In this document: in pieces, positions 5,386-12,595 of the stretch
Numbering within the stretch: position 1 is the stretch's first letter
Layout of the letters: each line of letters opens with the position of its first letter
NCBI GenBank assembly: GCA_045614365.1
Contig: JAZLCV010000055.1
Coordinates: 1 to 13,153, forward strand
Reading direction: 5' to 3'
Source of the DNA: SIG480 sp045614365
GTDB taxonomy: Bacteria; Bacillota; Clostridia; Oscillospirales; JAAYXM01
DNA: 13,153 nucleotides
Translations under genes and position numbers: made by a program
Notes under the pieces: model-generated
What the model saw: only the letters and a program-made list of their open reading frames with translations
What the model was told of the DNA's origin: nothing
Databases searched by the model: none

Positions 5386-7863
5386 CTACAGCTTTGTTAT
5401 AAACTTAGATGCGGTTTTGTAAAGAAGGCGCTTTGTACCGACGGAATCAAATGCTATTTCAAGCAAAACATCTCCGCCTACGGGATTCGCCGAAATGACA
5501 AGGCCTTCTTTGAACGCCTTGTGCGAAATGCGGTCTCCGGCAGATAAGTTGCACGGAGCAGGAGCCTCCGTTTTTTGCGTACCTCCCGTAAATGATGAGG
5601 AAAATCCGGATGTTGTTTTTCTTTTCGGACGGATTTCCTCTCCGGACCAACCGCCCGCACTTTCCTGCGTTCTTCTTGCTCCCTGTGTGCCGCCAAACGA
5701 TGCATTTTGCCCTCGTTGCATACCGGAATCATCACCGAAGCTCCATGAGCGCGTCTGCGGCTCAAATCCTTTTTCTTCAACAAGCCCTGCCGGTATTTCG
5801 GAGAGAAACCTTGATTTCTTCCCGTATTTCGTCTGTCCGAAAAGCAGGCGGGTGTGTGCATATATCATATGAAGCTCGCGCTTTGCACGCGTTGCAGCAA
5901 CATAGAACAGGCGCCGTTCCTCTTCGATTTCAAGCTCGTCAAACTCACGCAGGCTCGGGAACATTCCTTCCTCAAGCCCCGTTATGAAAACTATCGGGAA
6001 CTCAAGCCCCTTTGCGCTGTGCACCGTCATAAGCGTGACGTTATCGTCACTGCTGTTAAAATTATCAAGGTCAGTGAAGAGGGAAACTTCCTCAAGAAAA
6101 CCTGCAAGTGATGCATTTTCCTGCTTTTCATATTCGATTATGGAGGACTTAAGCTCCATAACATTTTCAAGCCTTGTCTGTTCTTTTCCGTCCTTTTCCG
6201 CAAGAAGATATTCGGTATAACCCGTTCTTCCCACAAGCTCGTCATAAATATCTCCAAGTGCCGTCTCACCGAGCTTTTCACGGAGCGTGTTTATAACAGA
6301 CGCAAATTCACGGAGAGCGCTTGCGTTTCTTGAAAGCTCCGGATATTCGTCTGCGCGCGAAACCACATCAAAAGCATAGGTGTTGTCGCGCTGTGCAAGA
6401 AGTTCAATAGTTTCTACGGTCTTATCACCGATTTTCCTTGACGGAACATTTATGATACGCTTTAAGCGGAGCATGTCCGTGGGATTTGAAATAACACAGA
6501 GATATGCAAGCATATCCTTAACCTCGGCACGTTCAAAAAAACCTTTGCCGCCGACGATTTTGGCGTGTATGCCGTTGAATTTGAGAACGCGCTCTATCTG
6601 CATCGACTGCGCATTTGTGCGGTAAAGAACTGCACAATCGGAGAAGCTTGCCCCTGCCGCCTTAGCGGCGAGAATCTGCTCTGCGATATACGCAGCTTCG
6701 TCGCGTTCGCTTTCTGCGTGGTAAACTACGGGAAGGGGACCGTCGTTATTTTCAGTCCAGAGATTTTTGCCTTTTCTCCCCATATTGTTCTTTATAACGC
6801 TGTTTGCAATCTCAAGTATTTTATTCGTCGAGCGATAATTCTGCTCAAGGCGGATAACCTCTGCGTTTTTAAACTGCTCTTCGAAATTGAGAATATTTTC
6901 AATCGTCGCCCCGCGGAAGCGGTAGATGCTTTGGTCATCGTCACCTACAACGCAAATATTCCCGCTGCCTCCGGCAAGAAGTGCGGCAAGAAGATACTGG
7001 GCATGGTTTGTGTCCTGATACTCATCAACAAGCACATAACGAAACTTCCTGCGGTAATACTCCAGCACGTCGCGGTGCTCGGAAAGAAGGTTTACCGTGA
7101 GCATTATAATATCGTCAAAGTCAAGCGCGTTTGCACCCTTAAGGCGCTCCTGATATTTTTTGTACACTGCGGCAATCTTTTCAAGACGGAAGTTCCCTGC
7201 CGCATCGGTTTCAAATGCAGAAGGGGAGAGCATGCTGTCCTTCGCGCGGCTGATAACCGTCTGCACAGCGCGCGGAGGAAATGCCTTTGTATCAATGCCA
7301 AGCTCTGCAAGAACATCTTTTATAACGCGTTCTGAATCCGCCGAGTCGTAAATTGTAAACGATGAATCATACCCGAGCTTGTCTATATCACGCCGAAGAA
7401 TGCGCACGCAAGCGGAATGGAACGTTGCCGCCCAGATATCGTCTGCCTTTTCTTCGCCCACGGCACGTGCAAGACGCTCGCGAAGCTCATTTGCCGCTTT
7501 GTTTGTAAACGTTATGGCGATAATCTGCCACGGCGGGGCAGGGTTCAATGCACAGATGTTTTCTGCGCTTTCTTTTAAGAATTCTTCGCCGGATTTTATG
7601 TATTCACGCAGAATCTCAACATCCATATCTGTTAAATTCCCGGGAATTTCATCGGAGTTATAAGCGTTTCCGTATTTAATTATATTCGCGATGCGGTTGA
7701 TAATAACGGTTGTCTTTCCGCTGCCCGCACCGGCAAGCAAAAGAAGCGGGCCTTCCGTCTTGAAGACCGCGCGCCTTTGCGTATCATTTAAAAAGCCGAA
7801 TTCGCGCTCAATATGCGCGCGGCGGAGATTTAAAAACTCCGCCCTTAAGTTCTCACTAATCAT
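5386..7863 (-). CDS. pcrA: ATP-dependent 3'-5' DNA helicase PcrA/UvrD (superfamily 1)
   Basis: An 825-residue helicase with the full SF1A motif set: Q motif (LNDTQRRAV, 25-33), Walker A AGAGSGKT (44-51), motif Ia TFTNKAA, DEYQ (280-283), motif III VVGDDDQSIYRFRGA (305-319), QNYRST (341-346), motif V VHSAKGLEF (614-622) and motif VI YVAATRAKRE (654-663). Family role: nucleotide excision and mismatch repair, removing RecA filaments, easing replication-transcription conflicts. A flexible linker (about 700-770) leads to a C-terminal Tudor-like fold (773-825), the part of PcrA that contacts RNA polymerase in Bacillus. An insert of roughly 45 residues (about 63-110) lies between Walker A and motif Ia. 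The start at 7863 has AAGGAA about ten bases upstream. It is third in the hprK-ROK-pcrA run, 37 bases after the kinase gene. Confidence 0.96.
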   Translation of the reverse strand: MISENLRAEFLNLRRAHIEREFGFLNDTQRRAVFKTEGPLLLLAGAGSGKTTVIINRIANIIKYGNAYNSDEIPGNLTDMDVEILREYIKSGEEFLKESAENICALNPAPPWQIIAITFTNKAANELRERLARAVGEEKADDIWAATFHSACVRILRRDIDKLGYDSSFTIYDSADSERVIKDVLAELGIDTKAFPPRAVQTVISRAKDSMLSPSAFETDAAGNFRLEKIAAVYKKYQERLKGANALDFDDIIMLTVNLLSEHRDVLEYYRRKFRYVLVDEYQDTNHAQYLLAALLAGGSGNICVVGDDDQSIYRFRGATIENILNFEEQFKNAEVIRLEQNYRSTNKILEIANSVIKNNMGRKGKNLWTENNDGPLPVVYHAESERDEAAYIAEQILAAKAAGASFSDCAVLYRTNAQSMQIERVLKFNGIHAKIVGGKGFFERAEVKDMLAYLCVISNPTDMLRLKRIINVPSRKIGDKTVETIELLAQRDNTYAFDVVSRADEYPELSRNASALREFASVINTLREKLGETALGDIYDELVGRTGYTEYLLAEKDGKEQTRLENVMELKSSIIEYEKQENASLAGFLEEVSLFTDLDNFNSSDDNVTLMTVHSAKGLEFPIVFITGLEEGMFPSLREFDELEIEEERRLFYVAATRAKRELHMIYAHTRLLFGQTKYGKKSRFLSEIPAGLVEEKGFEPQTRSWSFGDDSGMQRGQNASFGGTQGARRTQESAGGWSGEEIRPKRKTTSGFSSSFTGGTQKTEAPAPCNLSAGDRISHKAFKEGLVISANPVGGDVLLEIAFDSVGTKRLLYKTASKFITKL

Positions 7864-7900
7864 ACCTTAAGCTATTCCTTATCTATCTCTGTTTGCGTCC

Positions 7901-8830
7901 TCATTCTCCCAAGAATGCCGCGCCTATGATGCCCGCATCATTTCCAAGCTCTGCTGTCAGGAACTTTGTCTGCTTTCCGTAATCGGAATAGCACTCAACC
8001 TTTACAATCTCACAGATGGGATCAAGAAGCGTTTTTCCCTCTTTTGCCACGCCGCCGCCGAAGATAATTGCCTCGGGGCAAAGGAAGTTTATAACATCAA
8101 GTACGCCCGTCGCAAGATATCTTACGTACTGTTTTACTACACCTTCTCCCGCCTTATCACCCTCGCGCATTGCATCAAAAGCAGTTTTCCCGTTTACTTT
8201 TTCAATGCTTCCGGCAATCTTCCACATTCTGCTTTCCGGATTTTTCTCCATTGCTTCTTTTGTCTGGCGAACAAGTGCCGTAGCCGAGCCATAAAGCTCA
8301 AAACACCCACGACGACCGCAGTTGCACTCCAAGCCTTCCGGATACAGACAGATATGCCCAAGCTCTCCCGCTGCGCCGTTTACGCCGGAAAAAATCCTGT
8401 TGTCGATAATGATGCCCGCGCCGATACCTGTACCAAGCGTAATCATAACCGCATTATTAAATTCCTTTGCCGAGCCGAAAAGAACCTCTGCAAGTGCCGC
8501 CGCATTGGCATCATTTCCGATGGTGCAGGGAAGCCCTGTCTTATCTTTAACATATCCTGCAAGGTTGGTATTGACAAAAGGAATATTATTACAGTATACA
8601 ACCATTCCCGTCTTATCATCCGCATGCCCCGGAACGCCGATGCCAATAGCGGTAATCTCTGCATCTCCGGCGTTTTCGCGCACGGTTTCTATAACCTTCA
8701 CAATTGCGGAAAGAAGCGCGTCTTCGCTTTCCGTAACAGTTGGAATGCTTGTCTTGTAAATAAGCCTTCCGTCATCTGAAACAAGGCCACCCGCGATATT
8801 TGTTCCGCCTAAGTCAATTCCTATCTTCAA
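7901..8830 (-). CDS. ROK-family sugar kinase, probable glucokinase
   Basis: A 309-residue cytoplasmic sugar kinase. The N-terminal phosphate loop is GIDLGGTN (4-11), the catalytic aspartate is D107 in GNDANAAALAE, and TLGTGIGAGI (131-140) is the second phosphate motif. E156 and H159 bind sugar and zinc, and the ROK zinc site is C169-x-C171-x4-C176 within the CNCGRRGC signature. No helix-turn-helix precedes the kinase domain, so it is an enzyme rather than a ROK repressor. Glucose is the most likely substrate from overall resemblance to Bacillus GlcK; N-acetylmannosamine or fructose kinases are close relatives. The start is TTG at 8830, with AAGGAG eight bases upstream and no usable ATG nearby. 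It lies 26 bases after hprK and 37 before pcrA, so sugar phosphorylation is co-transcribed with the catabolite-control kinase. Confidence 0.92.
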   Translation of the reverse strand: MKIGIDLGGTNIAGGLVSDDGRLIYKTSIPTVTESEDALLSAIVKVIETVRENAGDAEITAIGIGVPGHADDKTGMVVYCNNIPFVNTNLAGYVKDKTGLPCTIGNDANAAALAEVLFGSAKEFNNAVMITLGTGIGAGIIIDNRIFSGVNGAAGELGHICLYPEGLECNCGRRGCFELYGSATALVRQTKEAMEKNPESRMWKIAGSIEKVNGKTAFDAMREGDKAGEGVVKQYVRYLATGVLDVINFLCPEAIIFGGGVAKEGKTLLDPICEIVKVECYSDYGKQTKFLTAELGNDAGIIGAAFLGE

Positions 8831-8856
8831 TGTAAAAACTCCTTATTTAATCAAGA

Positions 8857-9795
8857 TTAATCATAAAAATTGTCGCTTATTCTTGCAGAAAGCTCTTCTG
8901 CAGCATTATAGCCCATCTTCTTGTGACGGTTGTTCATAGCCGCAACCTCAATGATAACGGCAAGGTTTCTGCCCGGCTTTACCGGCACGGTAAGGCACGG
9001 TATGTCGATACCCAAAATATCCATATACTGCGTTTCGGCACCGAAGCGGTCATACTGCTTGCCGTCCTTCCACAGTTCAAGATTTATTACAAGGTCAATC
9101 TTCTCCGTAAGCTTAACCGAGCCCATACCGAATATTCTGCGCACATCGACGACTCCTATACCGCGAAGCTCGATAAAGTGGCGGATAATTTCCGGTGCCG
9201 AGCCGACGATACTCTTTGAAGATACCTTCTTAAGCTCAACAGCATCATCCGCAATAAGACGGTGGCCGCGCTTTACAAGCTCTATCGCCGTTTCGCTTTT
9301 TCCTATGCCGCTCTCTCCGAGAAGGAGAACACCTTCGCCGTAAACCTCAACAAGAACACCGTGGCGCGTTATGCGTGGAGCAAGCTGAACGTTGAGATAT
9401 GAAATAAGTGCAGACATAAAGTTTGATGTTACATAAGGTGTGCGGAAAACCGGTGTGGAATACCGCTTTGCAACCTCGACAATCTCCGGAAAAACCTCAA
9501 GATTTCTTGTGAAAACAACAAAAGGCACCTTGTGCGCCAAAAGCGCATCAAACCGCTCTGTACGCTGTTCTGAGGTAAGCGTGTTCAAAAAGCTTGTTTC
9601 AACTCTGCCGAGAACAACGGTGCGCGTGTTGTCAAACTCCTTGAAAAATCCTGAAAGCTGAAGCCCGGGACGGTTGATGTCGGTAGAGGCAAGCTCCATA
9701 TTCTCATATCCGTCCGGCCCGTAGATGATTTCAAGTGAAAACTCTTTTATAATCTCTTTTAACTTTATTGTGTAATTTCCAAAATTGGTATCCAT
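8857..9795 (-). CDS. hprK: HPr kinase/phosphorylase
   Basis: A 312-residue bifunctional enzyme that phosphorylates and dephosphorylates Ser46 of HPr (and Crh where present) according to fructose-1,6-bisphosphate, ATP and phosphate levels, controlling CcpA-dependent catabolite repression. The N-terminal domain (1-130) resembles a MurF-like fold. The catalytic domain has the conserved H145, Walker A GESGIGKS (160-167), the paired aspartates D183-D184, and the HprK signature RGIGVVDVRRIFG. The length is typical. I chose the ATG at 9795, with GGGAGGT eight bases upstream; the in-frame ATG at 9819 would put this site inside the coding sequence. A near-consensus promoter lies 30 bases upstream. It heads a run with a ROK glucokinase and pcrA, not the hprK-lgt order common in bacilli. 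Confidence 0.96.
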   Translation of the reverse strand: MDTNFGNYTIKLKEIIKEFSLEIIYGPDGYENMELASTDINRPGLQLSGFFKEFDNTRTVVLGRVETSFLNTLTSEQRTERFDALLAHKVPFVVFTRNLEVFPEIVEVAKRYSTPVFRTPYVTSNFMSALISYLNVQLAPRITRHGVLVEVYGEGVLLLGESGIGKSETAIELVKRGHRLIADDAVELKKVSSKSIVGSAPEIIRHFIELRGIGVVDVRRIFGMGSVKLTEKIDLVINLELWKDGKQYDRFGAETQYMDILGIDIPCLTVPVKPGRNLAVIIEVAAMNNRHKKMGYNAAEELSARISDNFYD

Positions 9796-9824
9796 AATCC
9801 GGCACCTCCCATTTTTCATATATA

Positions 9825-9853
9825 ATTATACATTTATTTTATACAAATTTCAA
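9825..9853 (-). promoter_or_regulatory. Sigma-A promoter of hprK-ROK-pcrA
   Basis: On the minus strand, TTGAAA (9853-9848) and a perfect TATAAT (9830-9825) are 17 bases apart in a very AT-rich stretch, about 30 bases before the hprK ATG. Confidence 0.85.
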
Positions 9854-9887
9854 TATGTTATTGAGGATTCACCTGCTTTTTCTGTAA

Positions 9888-10008
9888 TGTTACAATAGAC
9901 GGGAGACTATAAAAAGAAAAAGAATAAAAAAGCGACTGAGTAAGTTAGAATAAAGTTACCACACCCAAACTAACCGAAAGGAACTCAATCGCTATAAGTA
10001 TTGTAACA
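9888..10008. repeat. 121-bp element with nested inverted repeats
   Basis: The ends are a perfect 10-bp inverted repeat: TGTTACAATA (9888-9897) and TATTGTAACA (9999-10008). Nested inside are AGCGACTGAGT/ACTCAATCGCT (9931-9941 and 9983-9993, one mismatch) and GTTAG/CTAAC (9944-9948 and 9970-9974). Just outside the right end is the palindrome CACAGCTGTG (10007-10016). No ORF of note is inside and no target duplication is obvious. It may be a miniature inverted-repeat element, a relic of an insertion sequence, or a structured terminator/operator region. It is the only non-coding block between the TauE/SafE genes and the hprK promoter. Confidence 0.6.
9911..9993 (-). terminator. Terminator-like hairpin downstream of the TauE/SafE genes
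   Basis: Read on the minus strand, AGCGATTGAGT pairs with ACTCAGTCGCT (10 of 11) around a 41-base loop containing a second small stem, and is followed at once by TTTTTTATTCTTTTTCTTTTT. This would end the Ig-like/TauE transcript before the hprK promoter. The loop is longer than usual, so efficiency is uncertain. Confidence 0.6.
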
Positions 10009-10040
10009 CAGCTGTGACAAATAATTTTACAATTGGGAAA

Positions 10041-10409
10041 TCATTTTGTTTTTGATGCACCGCGCATCAGCTCGGAAATTCCCACCACAATGAGAAAACC
10101 GCCGAAAATTCTGCGCAGAAGAGAGGTGTCAATCCCCGTGGCAAAAAGCGCTGCAAAAACAGTTACCGGCACCCCCGCAACGGTGCTGAATATCACCGCA
10201 CGCCAAAGCACACGTCGGTTTCTTATATGCGACACAAGCGCGCAGGCGGCACTCGGCAAAAAGTAAAGAAGGTTTATTCCCTGTGCGGCAAGCTGGTCTG
10301 TTTTTCGCACCATCGTAAGCCAGAGAACAAGAAGCGTTCCGCCACCGATACCGAATCCCGTAATAACACCGGTTACCGCACCGGCAAGCGCATCAAGAAA
10401 AAACAGCAT
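10041..10409 (-). CDS. TauE/SafE family membrane protein, second half-length subunit
   Basis: A 122-residue membrane protein with about four hydrophobic segments. It opens with GAVTGVITGFGIGGGTLLVLWL, the glycine-rich repeat signature of the TauE/SafE permease family (efflux or uptake of sulfite, sulfoacetate or other small organic anions). Full-length family members have about 250 residues and eight segments made of two such halves; here the halves are separate genes. The previous gene's TAG (10424-10422) is embedded in AGGTGG, which serves as ribosome binding site for the ATG at 10409, 8 bases on. An in-frame GTG at 10421 has no site of its own. The two products probably form a heteromeric transporter. 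The substrate is not evident. Confidence 0.82.
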   Translation of the reverse strand: MLFFLDALAGAVTGVITGFGIGGGTLLVLWLTMVRKTDQLAAQGINLLYFLPSAACALVSHIRNRRVLWRAVIFSTVAGVPVTVFAALFATGIDTSLLRRIFGGFLIVVGISELMRGASKTK

Positions 10410-10421
10410 AATCTCCACCAC

Positions 10422-10793
10422 CTAAAGCAAAAACAGTGAACGCACACCGCCGTATATTATAAGGAGAGCGAACGCAATATGGAGAAAGCGCGCGCTGACA
10501 CGCCTGAAAATCTTTCCCCCTGCCGTTCCGCCGACAAGTCCTCCTATGAGATAGGGAAGAGCCGCGCCGAAATCAGCGCTCCCTTTTATCATATATATAA
10601 TTACCGATACAACCGACAGAGGAAAAATAACCGCGAGCGAGGTTGCAAACGCGGTTTTATCCTCCATCTTTATCCATCTGGTAAACAAAGGAACGAGAAC
10701 CATCCCCCCTCCCGCTCCGAAAAAACCGTTTGCCACTCCGGCAAGAGCTCCGCACACGGCATATTTAACGCCTTCCGGCATTTTTATTTTCAT
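10422..10793 (-). CDS. TauE/SafE family membrane protein, first half-length subunit
   Basis: A 123-residue protein with about four membrane segments. The first carries GVANGFFGAGGGMVLVPLF, the classical N-terminal TauE/SafE motif; FATSLAVIFPLSVVSVIIY and YLIGGLVGGTAGGKIF follow in the expected order. It equals the first half of a normal permease. The start at 10793 overlaps the TGA of the upstream Ig-like gene as ATGA, so it is translationally coupled; a second ATG at 10781 is possible. The second half begins 12 bases after its stop. Neither half shows a frameshift or premature stop, which favours a genuine two-gene arrangement over a recently broken gene. An even number of segments per half predicts both termini in the cytoplasm. 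Confidence 0.85.
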   Translation of the reverse strand: MKIKMPEGVKYAVCGALAGVANGFFGAGGGMVLVPLFTRWIKMEDKTAFATSLAVIFPLSVVSVIIYMIKGSADFGAALPYLIGGLVGGTAGGKIFRRVSARFLHIAFALLIIYGGVRSLFLL

Positions 10794-11332
10794 TTTCTTT
10801 TCCCTGCCTTAATACTTATAATATAAAAAAACGCACCGGAGCAAAGAATTAACCCAAGCGTTATCAGAACCCGTATCACTGTACGGTATTTTTCAAACGT
10901 TGCCCCCGTTTCTGCGCGGTGTACTCCCTCATATTCAAACGAACGAACCTGCACCTCCGGAGATTTCCGTACCGCCACCGGAATATTAACCGTTTCTCCG
11001 CCGCACGATACGGAAAGGTTTTCTTCTCCCTCCGAAACCCCGAGAATTGCACAGGTTTCACCGCGGGGATAAATCCGGATAATCCCGCTATCTTCCGGAA
11101 TCTGCCACGAAAGTTCCGCCCCCTGAACACCTTCCGCAGCAACATCTGCATATATTTCCTCCGATTCTCCCGTAAAAAGCACAACCCGGAGCGTACTCGG
11201 CAAAATTTTTATCTCTTCTCCCGGCGGAGACGGCAACGGAGTGTTGTTGAGATAAAAATCCTCGGGAACCCATGCACCCGTGCACAGCACGGAAAAATAT
11301 AAAATGGCAATTGCAATAACTGTCCTCTTCAC
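10790..11332 (-). CDS. Exported membrane-anchored protein with one Ig-like (BIG2-type) domain
   Basis: A 180-residue protein with an N-terminal signal or anchor (K2-R3 then hydrophobic residues 5-18). The cysteine at 17 is preceded by leucine, so a lipobox is unlikely. Residues about 43-122 look like a bacterial Ig-like domain of the BIG2/invasin type: ILPSTLRVVLFTGES, a WQIP strand, GIIRIYP, a CAILGVSEGEENLSVSCGG stretch and a final VNIPVAV strand. A C-terminal hydrophobic segment (about 150-173) ends in KAGKRK, leaving a short cytoplasmic tail. It should face the outside of the cell. The start is GTG at 11332 with AAGGGTG seven bases upstream. It overlaps the first TauE/SafE half by 4 bases, so it may be an accessory ectodomain of that transporter; this is inferred from position only. 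I know no named family for the whole protein. Confidence 0.75.
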   Translation of the reverse strand: MKRTVIAIAILYFSVLCTGAWVPEDFYLNNTPLPSPPGEEIKILPSTLRVVLFTGESEEIYADVAAEGVQGAELSWQIPEDSGIIRIYPRGETCAILGVSEGEENLSVSCGGETVNIPVAVRKSPEVQVRSFEYEGVHRAETGATFEKYRTVIRVLITLGLILCSGAFFYIISIKAGKRK

Positions 11333-11397
11333 AAAATCACCCTTTTATACATATTCTTCCGCATTCAGGCTTATTTTAAACGCCTGAAAAGAAATAC

Positions 11398-11426
11398 TTG
11401 TAAGTACTGTTTTTTTGTGTTATACT
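11398..11426 (+). promoter_or_regulatory. Sigma-A promoter of trxA operon
   Basis: TTGTAA (11398-11403) and TATACT (11421-11426) are 17 bases apart, 70 bases before the trxA ATG. The -35 lies inside a short palindrome TACTT-GT-AAGTA (11395-11406), and a 7-bp inverted repeat TTCAGGC/GCCTGAA (11364-11388) is just upstream; either could bind a regulator. Confidence 0.7.
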
Positions 11427-11496
11427 AAAGTAAATATTGTCAATAATTAAAACTGAAGAAAAATCTTCTATTTATTATTAAAAGGAGAAATGATTA

Positions 11497-11823
11497 ATGT
11501 CAAATGCAGCAGCACTTACCTCATCAAACTTCGATGAGAAAATAACAAACGGCTCAGGCGTGTGTCTCGTTGATTTCTGGGCATCCTGGTGCGGTCCATG
11601 TATGATGCTCGCTCCCGTTATCGACGAGCTTGCAGCAGAGTTTTCCGGCCGTGCTGAGATTTACAAGGTAAATGTGGATGAAGAAAGCGCGCTTGCCGCA
11701 AAGTTCGGCATCATGTCCATCCCGACGGTCATCATTTTCCGCGACGGAGAGGTATTTGAAAAATCACTCGGCGTTGTTCCGAAGGACAGCCTTGCCGCCA
11801 TTATCGAAAAAGCACTTAAGTAA
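11497..11823 (+). CDS. trxA: Thioredoxin
   Basis: A 108-residue cytoplasmic dithiol-disulfide oxidoreductase of normal thioredoxin length. The active site is W31-C32-G33-P34-C35 in VDFWASWCGPC, D26 is the buried catalytic aspartate, and the cis-proline is P76 in SIPT. The end has the usual GxxxxxxL helix (GVVPKDSLAAII). It is reduced by thioredoxin reductase, which is not in this window, and serves ribonucleotide reductase, peroxidases and sulfur metabolism. AAGGAG lies 9 bases before the ATG; a nearby ATG at 11490 is out of frame. It is first of a run with a DivIVA-like gene (31 bases downstream) and fumarase beta. Confidence 0.96.
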   Translation: MSNAAALTSSNFDEKITNGSGVCLVDFWASWCGPCMMLAPVIDELAAEFSGRAEIYKVNVDEESALAAKFGIMSIPTVIIFRDGEVFEKSLGVVPKDSLAAIIEKALK

Positions 11824-11854
11824 ATATACAACTGTTACTGTGGGGGTAATCTAA

Positions 11855-12580
11855 ATGGATTTTACACAGAAAAAAGGATTTAAAAAAGCTGTCTTCGGAG
11901 GATTCTCAAAAGCCGATGTCAACAGCTATCTTGCAGAAACCGTCTTAAAGTATACCTCAGAGCTTGAGAACGCAGAAAAGAAGTTTTCCGAAAAGGAAGA
12001 AGAATGCAGCTCTCTCGCTGCGCTTCTCCGTGATGCAGAGGACAAAATCACCCGGCTTACAAAAATAAGCGAAGAGGCGGCTGCGCTTCGCGCAAAGTAC
12101 GACGCGCTTGTTGCCGAGCATGAGCTTACTTCCGCTAAGCTTGCAGAAAAAAGCGCTCTTGCAGATGAGCTTTCCGGACAGGTTACTGCACTGTCGGCTA
12201 TTGAAGCCGAATATGCCGCACGGAAAACCGAGCTTGCAGATATTGAAATTTCCGCACGTGCGCGCGCAAGCGAAATTATCGCAGAGGCTGATGCCGAGGC
12301 AGATGCACGCCGCCGTCAGCTCGACGACGAGCTTGCTCTTCGTCGCCGCGACTTTGACGAACGCCGCGAAGCAGCTTTCCGCGAAGTAGGCGATACAGCT
12401 GCCGGTGTCTCTCGCATCGTGGATTCTCTCCGCCTTGAAGTTGAGAGTATGGAAGGCCGCATAACGCGCATCGCCGATTCCGTGCGCAACAACGTCACAT
12501 CCCTTGCAGACGCTGTATGTGATGCACAGGATAAGGTATCAAATATCAGATCACGCATTCTCGGTGAAGATGAAGAATAG
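11855..12580 (+). CDS. DivIVA-like coiled-coil protein
   Basis: A 241-residue acidic protein. Residues 9-26 (FKKAVFGGFSKADVNSYL) match the N-terminal DivIVA/GpsB motif that binds curved membrane, usually written F..-fGGFdk.DV..yl. Residues about 33-200 are almost entirely heptad-like, rich in alanine, glutamate, lysine and arginine, with no glycine or proline to break them, so a long parallel coiled coil is expected. An arginine-rich patch (ADARRRQLDDELALRRRDF) lies near 148-166. Such proteins organise cell division, polar growth or chromosome anchoring; which one is not shown here, and division genes are not adjacent. The ATG at 11855 has GGGGGT about eight bases upstream. It sits between thioredoxin and fumarase beta, 15 bases before the latter. 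Confidence 0.85.
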   Translation: MDFTQKKGFKKAVFGGFSKADVNSYLAETVLKYTSELENAEKKFSEKEEECSSLAALLRDAEDKITRLTKISEEAAALRAKYDALVAEHELTSAKLAEKSALADELSGQVTALSAIEAEYAARKTELADIEISARARASEIIAEADAEADARRRQLDDELALRRRDFDERREAAFREVGDTAAGVSRIVDSLRLEVESMEGRITRIADSVRNNVTSLADAVCDAQDKVSNIRSRILGEDEE

Positions 12581-12595
12581 AGAGGAAACAGACAC

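Noticed and set aside
6565..7335. Plus-strand ORF of 256 codons
   Set aside because: It is antisense to the conserved motifs of pcrA and has no recognisable domain or start signal; a shadow of codon bias.
10007..10016. Palindrome CACAGCTGTG with TTGT/ACAA flanks as a Rex-type operator
   Set aside because: The outer and inner symmetry centres differ by one base, it lies downstream of the TauE/SafE genes, and it is about 150 bases from the hprK promoter.
10041..10793. TauE/SafE pair as a pseudogene split by a nonsense mutation
   Set aside because: The two genes are not one frame interrupted by a stop; the second has its own ribosome binding site, ATG and complete half-repeat.
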